Notes: generated by a model not told the origin, from the letters alone. Positions 1 through 8,760 are shown, counted from the first letter of the stretch. The stretch is 64,000 nucleotides of DNA from Flavobacteriales bacterium (GCA_019638085.1 JAHBUL010000001.1:408268-472267), one strand, 5' to 3'. Made by a program: numbers and translations.

Positions 1-372
1 GAAGCGCGTCCGCTCCTCGGCACTGTCGAAAATATGGAAGCAGCCCCGGTCGAATACAAAGTCATACGGGCCTCCGGGGATCTGTTGGTCCTTCAACAGG
101 TCCAACACTTCAAAACGACAGTCCGCTCCGACCTCGGTGGCCTTCTTGCGCGCTTTTTCGATCGCTAATGGGGCCACATCGATGCCGAGCACGGTAAAGC
201 CTTGGCTGGCAAGCCAGATGGCATTCGTGCCTGTGCCGCACCCCACTTCCAGCACGTGCCCGGGGCGGATGGTCCCATTGCGCACCGTATCAACCAGCAG
301 CTCATCCGGCTTACCGGTATCCCATGGCACTTCACCGGAGGAGTACGACTCGTTCCAATCCCTATGCGGCAT
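1..372 (-). CDS. class I SAM-dependent methyltransferase, 3' end outside window
   Basis: Reads from an ATG at 370-372 to the window edge without a stop, giving the first 124 residues. After a start of the MPHRDWNESY type comes a classical Rossmann motif I (VLEVGCGTGTNAIWLA, about residues 41-56), then GIDVAPLAIEKAR, where the acidic residue should bind the SAM ribose, and DFVFDRGCFHIF. This resembles the TehB/thiopurine-methyltransferase-like branch of small-molecule methyltransferases. The substrate cannot be told from the sequence. It lies 43 bases downstream of hppD on the same strand, so the two could be cotranscribed, but no functional link is evident. Confidence 0.8.
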   Translation of the reverse strand, partial: MPHRDWNESYSSGEVPWDTGKPDELLVDTVRNGTIRPGHVLEVGCGTGTNAIWLASQGFTVLGIDVAPLAIEKARKKATEVGADCRFEVLDLLKDQQIPGGPYDFVFDRGCFHIFDSAEERTRF

Positions 373-415
373 GTTCTGTTCGTGTTAGGGGCGACGCGTT
401 ATCGCGACAACCGGG

Positions 416-1555
416 TTAGAGAGTCCCGCGGCTTTCTTGCTCCCGCTCGATAGCCTCGAACAACGCCTTGAAGTTGCCTTTGCCGAAGCTCTTGGCACCC
501 TTGCGTTGGATGATCTCGAAGAAGAGGGTAGGGCGGTCCTGCACCGGTTTGGTGAAGAGCTGCAACAGGTAGCCTTCATCATCGCGGTCCACCAGGATGC
601 CGAGCTCGCTCAAGGGGCCGAGGTCCTCATCGATCTTTCCCACGCGGTCCAGCAGCCCATCATAATAGCTGGAAGGCACTTTCAGGAAGTCCACGCCACG
701 GCTCATCAGGTCCTTCACCGTTTTCACGATGTCGTCCGTGGCCACGGCGATGTGCTGCACACCCTCGCCCTTATAAAAGTCGAGATACTCCTCGATCTGG
801 CTGCGCTTCTTGCCCTTGGCCGGTTCGTTGATCGGGAACTTGATGCGACCATTGCCGTTGGTCATCACCTTGCTCATCAGCGCGCTGTACTCGGTGCTGA
901 TATCCTCATCATCGAAGCTCAGCAGGTTGGCGAAGCCCATCACTCTTTCATAGAACTCCACCCATTTGTTCATCTGGTTCCAACCCACGTTGGCCACCAT
1001 GTGGTCCACGTACTTCAGGCCGGCAACGGGTGGGTTGTAATCGCTCTTCCAAGCACGGAAGCCGGGCAGGAAGATGCCCTTGTAGTTCTTGCGCTCCACG
1101 AAGATGTGTACGGTATCGCCGTATAGCTTGATGCCGCTCTTCACCACCTCACCATCGGCGTCCTTTTCCACGGTGGGTTCCATGTAGCTCACCGCGCCAC
1201 GCTTGATGGTCTCTGAATAGGCCTGACGTGCATCATCCACCCAAAGGGCGATCACTTTCACACCATCGCCATGCTGGCGGATGTGGTCGTTGATCGGGTC
1301 CTCCGGTGTCAGTGGTGTGGTCAGCACCAAGCGGATCTTGTCCTGCACCAGCACATAGCTCGTGCGGTCCTTCATGCCGGTCTCCAGGCCGGCGTAGGCC
1401 AAGCTCTGGAAACCAAAAGCGGTCTTGTAAAAATGTGCGGCCTGCTTGGCGTTGCCCACGTACATCTCGATGTAGTCGGTTCCAAGTAGGGGGAGGAAAT
1501 CAGCCGCTGCAGGGTTGATCTTCTCAAGTTCGGGGGTTGTGCTTTGGATGCTCAT
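416..1555 (-). CDS. hppD: 4-hydroxyphenylpyruvate dioxygenase
   Basis: Converts 4-hydroxyphenylpyruvate to homogentisate in tyrosine breakdown; cytoplasmic non-haem iron enzyme. The 379-residue length is normal for the family. Two vicinal-oxygen-chelate halves are visible (about 25-155 and 180-345). The expected iron ligands are present: His185 (VDHMVANVGW), His268 (GVQHIAVATDD) and Glu347 (LFFEIIQRKGA). The C-terminal gate segment SFGKGNFKALFEAIEREQ is also present. The next enzyme of the pathway, homogentisate dioxygenase, lies upstream on the same strand at 2233-3390, separated by a small secreted-protein gene and GATCAGA repeats. Confidence 0.96.
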   Translation of the reverse strand: MSIQSTTPELEKINPAAADFLPLLGTDYIEMYVGNAKQAAHFYKTAFGFQSLAYAGLETGMKDRTSYVLVQDKIRLVLTTPLTPEDPINDHIRQHGDGVKVIALWVDDARQAYSETIKRGAVSYMEPTVEKDADGEVVKSGIKLYGDTVHIFVERKNYKGIFLPGFRAWKSDYNPPVAGLKYVDHMVANVGWNQMNKWVEFYERVMGFANLLSFDDEDISTEYSALMSKVMTNGNGRIKFPINEPAKGKKRSQIEEYLDFYKGEGVQHIAVATDDIVKTVKDLMSRGVDFLKVPSSYYDGLLDRVGKIDEDLGPLSELGILVDRDDEGYLLQLFTKPVQDRPTLFFEIIQRKGAKSFGKGNFKALFEAIEREQESRGTL

Positions 1556-1572
1556 GGTTTTCCTAATGTGTT

Positions 1573-1596
1573 GATCAGAAGATCAGACGATCAGAA
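1573..1596. repeat. GATCAGA-type octamer repeat
   Basis: Three tandem units GATCAGAA, GATCAGAC and GATCAGAA just upstream of hppD. A second block of the same family lies at 2150-2177 and a looser one at 54462-54499. No coding capacity. Confidence 0.6.
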
Positions 1597-1672
1597 AATG
1601 GAATACCGCTCTCAACGAGAAACGACGACCCCATTGTGCTCTTCTGTCTTTCAGTTGATCAGTTCAAGGGTT

Positions 1673-2140
1673 TTATTCGGCTGCTTTTGTCGCAGCTAGT
1701 TTATCGCGGTCGCGTTTGCGGTACGGAGGCAGATCGCAAGCTTGGTCTATCGTTTCAATGGGGATCATAAAGTAAAAGAGGATCTGCGCATTGAATTCGG
1801 CCTCCGTGCTCGGGTCCGGGTTCTTCGCCTGCTCGGGTAAGTGGTGATCGTCATCCACGATGACCAAGCAACTGTGAGCACGCTTAGCCGCTTTCTGCAC
1901 CTTCATGAGGTCCTTTGCATTCAGGTCCGAGAAAGTCTGTCTTGCGCTGGTCTTCGGAAGGGTGAAAGTCGATATTACCGTTGTTTTTGCCGCTGCTTCA
2001 TCTCCGGCCTTCACCACGGCAACATCCTTCCAAGGGCACTGCTGATAGCGCATGACATGCGTATCCTTCCGCGTGGCATCCTGTGCCGCAGCGCTCAAAG
2101 CGAGGGTTAGCAGGGTCAGGGTGAGGGTCGTTTGTTTCAT
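1673..2140 (-). CDS. hypothetical secreted protein, 155 aa
   Basis: Not recognised. The chosen start (ATG at 2138-2140) begins MKQTTLTLTLLTLALSAAAQ, a clean Sec signal peptide ending in the AAAQ cleavage site common in Bacteroidota. An ATG two codons earlier is possible. The mature part has a segment KRAHSCLVIVDDDHHLPEQA, two or three cysteines (QQCPWKD, HSCLV, DQACDLP) and a basic tail. It sits between hppD and hmgA on the same strand with repeat-containing gaps on both sides, so it may be a bystander rather than part of tyrosine catabolism. Real-gene status rests on the signal peptide and an open frame of normal codon use. Confidence 0.6.
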   Translation of the reverse strand: MKQTTLTLTLLTLALSAAAQDATRKDTHVMRYQQCPWKDVAVVKAGDEAAAKTTVISTFTLPKTSARQTFSDLNAKDLMKVQKAAKRAHSCLVIVDDDHHLPEQAKNPDPSTEAEFNAQILFYFMIPIETIDQACDLPPYRKRDRDKLAATKAAE

Positions 2141-2149
2141 GTGCATGTG

Positions 2150-2177
2150 GATCAGAAAATCAGATGATCAGATGATC
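2150..2177. repeat. GATCAGA-type octamer repeat, second block
   Basis: Units GATCAGAA, then CAGATGATCAGATGATC, upstream of the 155-aa secreted gene. Same family as 1573-1596. Confidence 0.55.
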
Positions 2178-2232
2178 GGCGGCGCTTGGGAACTGGTTTC
2201 AGTGATTCAATTTCGAGTTGCTGTTGATCGAC

Positions 2233-3390
2233 TCACTCCAACCAGCTCTTCCAGTACTTTCCATCATCGATCTTCATCGCCTCCTCCGTTACATGCAACG
2301 GCTTGAAGGTGTCCAGCATCACAGCGAGCTCGTCGGTCTTCGTCTTTCCGATGCTGCGCTCCATGGCGCCGGGCTGCGGGCCGTGTGGGATGCCGGCAAC
2401 GTGCAGGGTGATGTCACCGGCATTGATGTCGTTGCGGCTCATGAAGTCGCCGTCCACGTAGTAGAGGATCTCGTCGCTGTCGATGTTGCTGTGGTTGTAG
2501 GGCGCGGGGATCGCCAAGGGGTGGTAATCGTACAGCCGCGGCACGAAACTGCACACCACGAAAGCGCTCGTCTCGAAGGTCTGGTGCACGGGCGGCGGTT
2601 GGTGTACGCGCCCCGTTATCGGCTCGAAATCGTGGATGCTGAGGGCGTACGGATAGTTGTAGCCGTCCCAGCCGACCACGTCGAAGGGGTGCGTGGCGTA
2701 GATGAACTCGTGGATCACGTTCTGCTTTTTCACCAGCACGCGGAAGTCGCCTTTTTCGTCGTGGGTCTCCAGGTTTTGCGGACGGCGGATGTCGCGCTCG
2801 CAGAAGGGGCTGCTCTCCAGCATCTGCCCGAACCAGTTACGGTAACGCTTCGGGGTGTAGAGCGGGTGGTGGCTCTCCAGCACAAGGTGGCGGTTGTCCG
2901 CGCTGTCGAACTCCAGCGTGTAGATCATGCCACGCGGGATCACCAGATAATCGCCGTATTTGAATTCCAGTGTTCCCACAAGGCTGCGCAATCTGCCGCT
3001 GCCCTTGTGGATGAAGATCAGCTCATCGCAGTCGGCGTTCTTGTAGAAGTAGTCCACCTTCAACGCCTTGGGTGCGGCAAGCGCCATCGAGACGTCGCTG
3101 TTGAAGAGCAGTGTTTTGCGCGCCTTGAGGTGGTCCTCCTCCGGAGCCACATTGAAACCGGTGAGGCGCATGCAACGCAGGTTCTTCTCGATCGCGATCT
3201 TCGGGGTGACGTCGGTGGCGCCAACGATCTCCTTCACCTGTGTGGGGCGGTGCGTGTGGTAGAGCAGGGTGCTCATGCCATCGAAGCCCACGGTGCCGAA
3301 GAGCTGCTCGTAGTAGAAGTTGCCATCCGGGCTTTTGTGGATGGTGTGCCGCTTGTGCGGGATGTTTCCGAGAGTGTGGTAGAAGGGCAT
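2233..3390 (-). CDS. hmgA: homogentisate 1,2-dioxygenase
   Basis: Opens the homogentisate ring to maleylacetoacetate, the step after HppD. At 385 residues it matches the shorter form common in Bacteroidota. The start MPFYHTLGNIPHKRHT and the following FYYEQLFGTVGFDGMSTLLYH are typical. A cupin core with several histidines follows, including LVLESHHPLY and the C-terminal HVAGIPHGPQPGAMERSIG, where family members bind iron. The start codon is separated by only three bases from the stop of trhO, so the two are probably cotranscribed (trhO first). The rest of the pathway is not in the window. Confidence 0.93.
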   Translation of the reverse strand: MPFYHTLGNIPHKRHTIHKSPDGNFYYEQLFGTVGFDGMSTLLYHTHRPTQVKEIVGATDVTPKIAIEKNLRCMRLTGFNVAPEEDHLKARKTLLFNSDVSMALAAPKALKVDYFYKNADCDELIFIHKGSGRLRSLVGTLEFKYGDYLVIPRGMIYTLEFDSADNRHLVLESHHPLYTPKRYRNWFGQMLESSPFCERDIRRPQNLETHDEKGDFRVLVKKQNVIHEFIYATHPFDVVGWDGYNYPYALSIHDFEPITGRVHQPPPVHQTFETSAFVVCSFVPRLYDYHPLAIPAPYNHSNIDSDEILYYVDGDFMSRNDINAGDITLHVAGIPHGPQPGAMERSIGKTKTDELAVMLDTFKPLHVTEEAMKIDDGKYWKSWLE

Positions 3391-3393
3391 TAG

Positions 3394-4506
3394 CTATTTA
3401 GTTGGTTTGTTGGGGTCAACGATCGTTGGCCCGTACTGGCCCCCAAGGGCCAAAAATTCCTCCTCATCGCGGATGCGTTGACGCAGTCCTTCGGGGTCGT
3501 TGATCGCCTTGGTCTTCGTGCTGCGTGTACTGCGCCCTTTCCGCCACGCGCGTTGTGCATCGATTGGCAGCAGATGGATCTCGCGGCAGCTGGGTGAGCA
3601 GCAATCCGCATACTTCCCTGCACATGCCTCGCACTGCACCAGCAGCATGTTGCAGGTGACCTCTTTGCAGTTGCTGATCCGGTCACTTACCGCGCCACAT
3701 TGCATGCAGGTGCTCACCACATCAGCGGTGATGCGCTCCGCCAGTCGCTCATCGAACACGAAATTTTGGCCCTTGTACTTGCTGGGCAATCCCTTGTCCT
3801 TGATCTGCCTTGCATAGTCGATGATGCCGCCGTGCAGCTGGTTCACATTGGTGAAGCCGTGGTGCTTCAGGTACGCGCTTGCCTTTTCGCAACGGATGCC
3901 GCCGGTGCAGTACAGAAGGACCTCCTTCTCCTCCTTCCCTTTCAATACTTTGCTCACTTCCTCGATCGCTCCGCGGAACGTATCCGCCTTGGGCAAGTAG
4001 GCACCTTCGAAGTGCCCGATCAAACACTCGTAGTTGTTGCGCATGTCGATCACCAACGCACCTTCCTCCATCTTGCGGTTGAAGTGCTCGGCATCCAGAT
4101 GCTCACCCACATTCGTCACGTCGAAGGCATCATCGGCCAAGCCGTCCGCCACGATCTTCGGGCGCACCTTGATCTTCAGTTTCAAGAAACTCTTTCCATC
4201 GTCCTCCACGGCGATCTTCCATGGCACATCCTTGAATGCCTCACGAGCATCCAGGGCGGAACGGAAGGCTACCAGTTTTGCCGATGGCAAGCTTACCTGC
4301 GCATTGATGCCTTCCTGAGAGATGTAAATGCGGCCCAGTACGCCCAGCGCATCCCACTCGGCGTACAATTCGTGACGCAGTACTTCTACTTCAGAAAGGC
4401 GCACGTAGCGGTAGAATGAGAGCGTGGTGCGCGGCACGGCTTCGCGCTCGATCCGGGAACGTAGTTCCTCCGGACCTCGAAGATTGCGCAGGCGGTGCGT
4501 TTCCAT
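3394..4506 (-). CDS. trhO: tRNA uridine(34) 5-hydroxylase, rhodanese family
   Basis: TrhO (formerly YceA) makes 5-hydroxyuridine at the wobble position of certain tRNAs. I chose the ATG at 4504-4506 (METHRLRNLRGPEEL; 370 aa). The frame is open 39 codons further upstream, but that part looks non-coding and holds the -7 box at 4512-4519. Domains: an N-terminal acylphosphatase-like fold (about 25-130), then a rhodanese domain with the catalytic loop LLYCTGGIRCEKASAYL. A cysteine-rich C-terminal part follows (CMQC, CNMLLVQCEAC, CCSPSC), probably metal-binding. It reads into hmgA with a three-base gap. Confidence 0.93.
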   Translation of the reverse strand: METHRLRNLRGPEELRSRIEREAVPRTTLSFYRYVRLSEVEVLRHELYAEWDALGVLGRIYISQEGINAQVSLPSAKLVAFRSALDAREAFKDVPWKIAVEDDGKSFLKLKIKVRPKIVADGLADDAFDVTNVGEHLDAEHFNRKMEEGALVIDMRNNYECLIGHFEGAYLPKADTFRGAIEEVSKVLKGKEEKEVLLYCTGGIRCEKASAYLKHHGFTNVNQLHGGIIDYARQIKDKGLPSKYKGQNFVFDERLAERITADVVSTCMQCGAVSDRISNCKEVTCNMLLVQCEACAGKYADCCSPSCREIHLLPIDAQRAWRKGRSTRSTKTKAINDPEGLRQRIRDEEEFLALGGQYGPTIVDPNKPTK

Positions 4507-4511
4507 GGTTG

Positions 4512-4519
4512 CGAAGGTA
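4512..4519 (-). promoter_or_regulatory. -7 box TACCTTCG before trhO
   Basis: On the minus strand TACCTTCG fits the Bacteroidota -7 consensus TAnnTTYG and ends five bases before the chosen trhO ATG. No good TTG was found at the usual 19-20 base spacing, so only the -7 half is supported. Confidence 0.4.
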
Positions 4520-4642
4520 CGAAAGGGTGAATGGAGCTCGTTCCTTGGATGGGTTGATCCAGTACGGATATGGTGGTACGGGTCCTGGACGGGTGTGCGG
4601 TAAAGAAATTGTCCAGTGATCAATTCAGCGCAGGCATGCGCA

Positions 4643-4650
4643 TAGCTTTG
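4643..4650 (+). promoter_or_regulatory. -7 box TAGCTTTG before threonine dehydrogenase
   Basis: Exact match to TAnnTTTG, 17 bases before the ATG at 4668. The -33 TTG is not obvious. Confidence 0.4.
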
Positions 4651-4667
4651 TCACCCTCCAGACTGTC

Positions 4668-5627
4668 ATGCAAGATACCTCCAAAAAGATCCTCGTTATC
4701 GGCGCCAGCGGCCAGATCGGTACTGAACTCGTGGAAGGGCTTCGGGACCGTTTCGGCGCGGAGGATGTGGTGGCCTCGGACATCAAAGAACCGCAAGTAA
4801 AGCAGGAAGGTCCCTTTGCATTGGTGAACGCCATGGACCGACGTGGCATCGAACGCGTCATCGACAAGCATGGCATTACCGAGGTGTACCTGCTGGCGGC
4901 ATTGCTCAGCGCCACAGCGGAGAAGGACCCGGCTTTCGCATGGAAACTCAACATGGAGAGCATCCTGATCATCTTGGAACTGGCCCGCGAAGGGAAGTTG
5001 AAAAAGGTCTACTGGCCGAGCAGCATCGCCGTCTTCGGCCCTACTACACCCAAGGATGCCACGCCGCAACACACGGTCACCGAACCCAGCACCGTGTATG
5101 GCATCAGTAAACTCGCGGGTGAAGGCTGGTGTAATTATTACCATCAGCGCTACGGCGTGGATGTGCGCAGCATCCGTTATCCGGGGCTGATCGGTTGGAA
5201 AAGCGCACCCGGTGGCGGCACCACGGATTATGCGGTCCACATCTTTCACGAAGCGATCAAGAGTGGTGCTTACACCAGCTTTCTCGGACCCAAGAGCACC
5301 CTGCCGATGATGTACATGCCCGATGCCATCCGGGCTACCATCGAGCTGATGGAGGCACCGGCCGAGCAGGTGAAAGAACGAGGAAGCTATAACCTCGCGG
5401 GGCTCAGCTTCAGCCCGGAGGAGATCGCCGCAGAAGTGGCCAAACACATTCCCGGGTTCAGGATGGACTACGCGCCGGATGAGCGGCAAGCCTACGCCGA
5501 TTCATGGCCGAACAGTATCGACGACAGTAGCGCACGTCGTGATTGGGGGTGGAAGCCTCAGTATGACCTCACCGCTATGGTGGATGATATGATGGCCCAT
5601 CTTCGCACGAAGTTGAAGGCTACTTGA
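4668..5627 (+). CDS. tdh: L-threonine 3-dehydrogenase, short-chain (epimerase-like) type
   Basis: Oxidises L-threonine with NAD+ to 2-amino-3-oxobutyrate. This is the SDR/UDP-galactose-epimerase-like form found in Bacteroidota and some proteobacteria, not the zinc alcohol-dehydrogenase form of E. coli. The 319 residues show the dinucleotide motif GASGQIG (12-18), Ser118/Ser119 in YWPSSIAVFG and the catalytic pair Tyr144/Lys148 (STVYGISKLAGEGW). The family signature region PGGGTTDYAVHIFHEA is also present. The aminoketone ligase partner (kbl) is not next to it. It is divergent from trhO across a 161-base gap carrying one -7 box for each. Confidence 0.93.
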   Translation: MQDTSKKILVIGASGQIGTELVEGLRDRFGAEDVVASDIKEPQVKQEGPFALVNAMDRRGIERVIDKHGITEVYLLAALLSATAEKDPAFAWKLNMESILIILELAREGKLKKVYWPSSIAVFGPTTPKDATPQHTVTEPSTVYGISKLAGEGWCNYYHQRYGVDVRSIRYPGLIGWKSAPGGGTTDYAVHIFHEAIKSGAYTSFLGPKSTLPMMYMPDAIRATIELMEAPAEQVKERGSYNLAGLSFSPEEIAAEVAKHIPGFRMDYAPDERQAYADSWPNSIDDSSARRDWGWKPQYDLTAMVDDMMAHLRTKLKAT

Positions 5628-5702
5628 ACCAGTGTCAACAGGCCAACGCAACCACCGGGGCGCTTTTTTCGTACTGTACGGGCGATCACCATCGGTCGGC
5701 TC

Positions 5703-6602
5703 ATGCGATCTCTCAATTATTCATTTCCTCTGATCATCGGCTTGGTTCTGCTTCTGGCCGGTGAAGTCGTGTCGGCACAGACGAACACCTCGGCGCAGGA
5801 CACCTTGAACAGGCTCGATGAACAAGGAAGGAAACAGGGATGGTGGCTCGTGGTGGGACCTTTGCCGGAGTGGCCCGGTTATGAGGCAGGTGAGCCGATC
5901 GAAGAGGGGCGTTATTACGACAACCGGCGCACTGGCAAGTGGAAGCGCTACTGGCCCAATGGCAAGCTGAAGAGTGAGATCAACTATGTGAAAGGAATGC
6001 CGAGGGGCGAATACGTGCTCTACTATCCCAATGGCAAGCCTGAGGAAAAAGGCACATGGGACCTGGACCGCAATACCGGGGAATTCAAGCGCTGGCATGC
6101 CAACGGCAATGTGGCGCAGGACTTCATCTTCGACAGCTACGGCACCCGCGATGGGCAGCAGAAGTACTACCATGAGAACGGTCGTTTGGCCGTGGATGTG
6201 AACATCGTGAAAGGCCGCGAGGAGGGTACTTTAAAGCGCTACTACACCAACGGAGAGCTGCAGGAGACCGCAGTATTGAGTGCTGGGGTAGCGGATAAGG
6301 ACCTGTTCAAGAGCTACAGTCCGAGGGGGCCGGTAGCCGAAGTGAAACCGCCTGCCGATGCTGTGGCAGCCCCGGTAAAAGCAGCCACGGAGACCACGAA
6401 TTCAACGGATTTCAGGGCCGAGGGCTATAACACGCTCTACGATAACCAACACCGCTTATCACAGCAGGGTCAATACCGCAAGGGTCGCCTCTGGAACGGC
6501 AAGGTGTACAAGTATGACCGGAACGGCATCCTGTACAAGATCGAGGTGTATATGGACGGGCGATATGTAGGCAAGGCCCAGCTCACGGAGGACGATCTTT
6601 GA
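5703..6602 (+). CDS. MORN-like repeat secreted protein (YwqK-type)
   Basis: 299 residues with a signal peptide (about 1-25, ending VVSAQ). It then has at least five MORN-variant units of the form GxxxxYYPNGKLKxExxYxxG (GKWKRYWPNGKLKSEINY, GEYVLYYPNGKPEEKGTW, GEFKRWHANGNVAQDF, GTLKRYYTNGELQETAV and a degenerate one between). A low-complexity linker rich in Ala/Pro/Thr follows, and the last 65 residues hold another unit. Databases often name such proteins toxin-antitoxin YwqK antitoxin. Nothing here supports that role, and no toxin gene is adjacent. Likely periplasmic or surface scaffold; function unknown. Confidence 0.75.
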   Translation: MRSLNYSFPLIIGLVLLLAGEVVSAQTNTSAQDTLNRLDEQGRKQGWWLVVGPLPEWPGYEAGEPIEEGRYYDNRRTGKWKRYWPNGKLKSEINYVKGMPRGEYVLYYPNGKPEEKGTWDLDRNTGEFKRWHANGNVAQDFIFDSYGTRDGQQKYYHENGRLAVDVNIVKGREEGTLKRYYTNGELQETAVLSAGVADKDLFKSYSPRGPVAEVKPPADAVAAPVKAATETTNSTDFRAEGYNTLYDNQHRLSQQGQYRKGRLWNGKVYKYDRNGILYKIEVYMDGRYVGKAQLTEDDL

Positions 6603-6789
6603 TCGGGGTGCATCAAGGTGATCAGGTCCAGAAGAACCAGATCGATGTGGTCCCCATGGATGAACAGGGCCGAACAAGCCATGGCCATTGGGTCGAAAGT
6701 CCTGCCGAAGATGCACGCTCTGATGAACGGGCAGGGGACAGGCAAGTACATTTACGCGTTTTCAAGCGGAAGATCAAACCGAACCCCGA

Positions 6790-8157
6790 ATGAAAAAGGC
6801 GACTGTGTCGGCATCCAAGGCGGTGGACGCCTTCTTGAGCTATGTGAAGACGAAGAACCCCAACGAGCCCGAATTCCATCAAGCGGTGCATGAGGTGGCC
6901 GAGGTGGTCATCCCATTCATTGAGTCGAACCCCAAGTACAAGGGCAGGATGCTCCTGGAGCGCATGGTGGAACCTGAGCGCACCGTCACCTTCCGCATCC
7001 CTTGGGTGGACGATAACGGCAACATCCAGGTGAACCGTGGCTACCGCGTGCAGTTCAACAGTGCCATTGGACCCTACAAAGGGGGGCTGCTTTTCCATCC
7101 GAGCGTGAACCTGAGCATACTGAAGTTCCTGGGCTTCGAGCAGATCTTCAAGAACAGCCTCACCACATTGCCCATGGGGGGTGGCAAAGGCGGCAGCAAT
7201 TTCGATCCCAAAGGCAAGAGCGATGCCGAGGTCATGCGGTTCTGCCAAAGCATGATGACCGAGCTCTTCCGCCATATCGGCCCGCATACGGACGTGCCTG
7301 CGGGTGACATGGGTGTGGGCGACCGCGAGATCGGTTTCCTGTTCGGCCAGTACAAACGCTTGGCGAACGAGTTCTCCGGCGTGCTAACGGGGAAGGGCCG
7401 CGCATCGGGCGGCTCCCTCATTCGCCCGGAGGCCACCGGCTACGGCGCCATGTACTTCACCGAAGAGATGATGAAGCGCAACAAGACCAGCTTCAAGGGC
7501 AGGACGGTCGCCATCAGCGGCAGCGGGAACGTGGCGCAGTACGCCATTGAGAAGGCCATGGCCCTCGGAGGCAAGGTGGTCACTTGCTCGGACAGCGACG
7601 GCAGCATCTTCGACCCCAACGGCATCACAGGAGAAAAGCTCGCCTTCATCATGGACCTGAAGAACGTGAAGCGTGGCCGCATCGAGGAGTACGCCAAGAA
7701 GTTCAAGGGAGCCCGGTACGTGAAGGGGGCCCGTGTGTGGGACGTGGTTGGTACATTGGACGTGGCCATGCCCTGCGCCACGCAGAACGAACTCAACGGA
7801 AAGAACGCCAAGGACCTGATCAAAAAGGGTGTGAAGTACGTGGCCGAAGGCGCCAACATGCCCTGCGACCTCGAAGCGACGAACCTGTTCCTGAAGGCGG
7901 GCGTGGTATTCGCTTCCGGCAAGGCCAGTAACGCGGGTGGTGTGGCCACCAGCGGCCTGGAAATGACGCAGAACAGCCTCCGCCTCAACTGGACCAAGGA
8001 GGAGGTGGATTCCAAGCTGCACCAGATCATGAAGGACATCCACGCGGTCTGCGTGAAATACGGCACTGAAGGCAAGCGTGTGAACTACGTGAAAGGCGCG
8101 AACATCGCTGGCTTCGTGAAGGTGGCCGATGCGATGTTGGAGCAAGGCGTGGTATAG
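6790..8157 (+). CDS. gdhA: glutamate dehydrogenase, NADP-type
   Basis: Interconverts 2-oxoglutarate plus ammonium and glutamate. 455 residues, the length of the hexameric NADP-dependent class. The catalytic region is intact: GPYKGGLLFHPSVN, then PMGGGKGGSNFDPKGKS with the active lysine at about 133, and DVPAGDMGVGDREIGFLFGQYK. The dinucleotide-binding GSGNVAQYAIEKA follows at about 240, and the expected ANMPCDLEAT and SNAGGVATSGLEM blocks are present. A strong hairpin terminator follows the stop. The 187-base gap upstream holds no recognisable gene. Confidence 0.95.
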   Translation: MKKATVSASKAVDAFLSYVKTKNPNEPEFHQAVHEVAEVVIPFIESNPKYKGRMLLERMVEPERTVTFRIPWVDDNGNIQVNRGYRVQFNSAIGPYKGGLLFHPSVNLSILKFLGFEQIFKNSLTTLPMGGGKGGSNFDPKGKSDAEVMRFCQSMMTELFRHIGPHTDVPAGDMGVGDREIGFLFGQYKRLANEFSGVLTGKGRASGGSLIRPEATGYGAMYFTEEMMKRNKTSFKGRTVAISGSGNVAQYAIEKAMALGGKVVTCSDSDGSIFDPNGITGEKLAFIMDLKNVKRGRIEEYAKKFKGARYVKGARVWDVVGTLDVAMPCATQNELNGKNAKDLIKKGVKYVAEGANMPCDLEATNLFLKAGVVFASGKASNAGGVATSGLEMTQNSLRLNWTKEEVDSKLHQIMKDIHAVCVKYGTEGKRVNYVKGANIAGFVKVADAMLEQGVV

Positions 8158-8185
8158 ATCCTTCGCTCAAACGGAAAAGAAAAAA

Positions 8186-8209
8186 CCCCGGCGCGAGCCG
8201 GGGCTTTTT
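8186..8209. terminator. rho-independent terminator between gdhA and bacilliredoxin
   Basis: Perfect 7-bp GC stem (8186-8192 with 8197-8203), GCGA loop, then CTTTTT on the plus strand and an A-run on the other side. It can stop transcription of gdhA and, in reverse, of the convergent bacilliredoxin gene. Confidence 0.85.
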
Positions 8210-8231
8210 GCATTCAGGTCGTGCAGCTGCT

Positions 8232-8642
8232 TCAGCAGAACTCCTCGTACACGGTCTTCAGATGTTCAGCGATCATTTCCGCAGTGCGCCCTTCAATGTG
8301 GTGACGCTCCACGAAATGGACCAATTTTCCGTCCTTCAACAGCGCAATGCTCGGGCTGCTGGAAGGATAGGGGAGAAAATGGTTGCGGGCCTGCATCACC
8401 GCATCGTTGTCAACGCCGGCAAATACGGTGGTAAGGTGATCGGGGTGCTTGTTACCGCTCAATGAGGCTTTCACACCTGGACGGGCCGCGCCGGCCGCAC
8501 AGCCGCATACGCTGTTCACTACGCACAATACCGTGCCGGACTGCTTAAAGGCGGCATCCACTTGTGCCGGGGTCTTCAATTCCTTGAAACCTATGGAGGT
8601 CAGGTCGGCAACCATTGGGGCGGTCAATTCTTCTGGATACAT
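8232..8642 (-). CDS. BrxA/BrxB family bacilliredoxin
   Basis: Thioredoxin-fold protein of the YphP/YqiW family, which removes bacillithiol or other low-molecular-weight thiols from oxidised proteins. The start MYPEELTAPMVADLTSIGF (ATG at 8640-8642, 136 aa) matches the family. The characteristic Cys-Gly-Cys motif is at 46-48 (NSVCGCAAGAARPG), and the conserved FAGVDNDAV and PSSSPSIALLKDGK follow. The frame stays open to a TTG at 8702, but the added residues do not resemble the family. Convergent with gdhA; divergent from the M36 protease. Confidence 0.9.
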   Translation of the reverse strand: MYPEELTAPMVADLTSIGFKELKTPAQVDAAFKQSGTVLCVVNSVCGCAAGAARPGVKASLSGNKHPDHLTTVFAGVDNDAVMQARNHFLPYPSSSPSIALLKDGKLVHFVERHHIEGRTAEMIAEHLKTVYEEFC

Positions 8643-8706
8643 GTTCTTAGTGCTTTCCGATCGCCGATCCCAAACAGGGTAGCGGCAACCAATGTTATTC
8701 AAGGCG

Positions 8707-8737
8707 CAAAGATACCGTCAAAAAAAACCGGCTCCAA
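8707..8737 (-). promoter_or_regulatory. promoter of the bacilliredoxin gene
   Basis: On the minus strand TTG (8735-8737), 20 bases, then TATCTTTG (8707-8714), an exact TAnnTTTG. The 64 bases to the ATG would be the 5' leader. Confidence 0.55.
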
Positions 8738-8760
8738 TACGGACTGAACATGTGCTGCGC

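Noticed and set aside
2218..3393. Open frame of 391 codons on the plus strand
   Set aside because: Mirror frame of homogentisate dioxygenase; the minus-strand protein is clearly recognisable and the plus-strand one is not.
5703..6602. Toxin-antitoxin role for the MORN-repeat protein
   Set aside because: The database name YwqK antitoxin is by domain only; the protein has a signal peptide and no toxin gene neighbours it.
6603..6789. Small gene between the MORN protein and gdhA
   Set aside because: Short overlapping frames exist on both strands but none has a credible start, motif or codon use; treated as leader/spacer.
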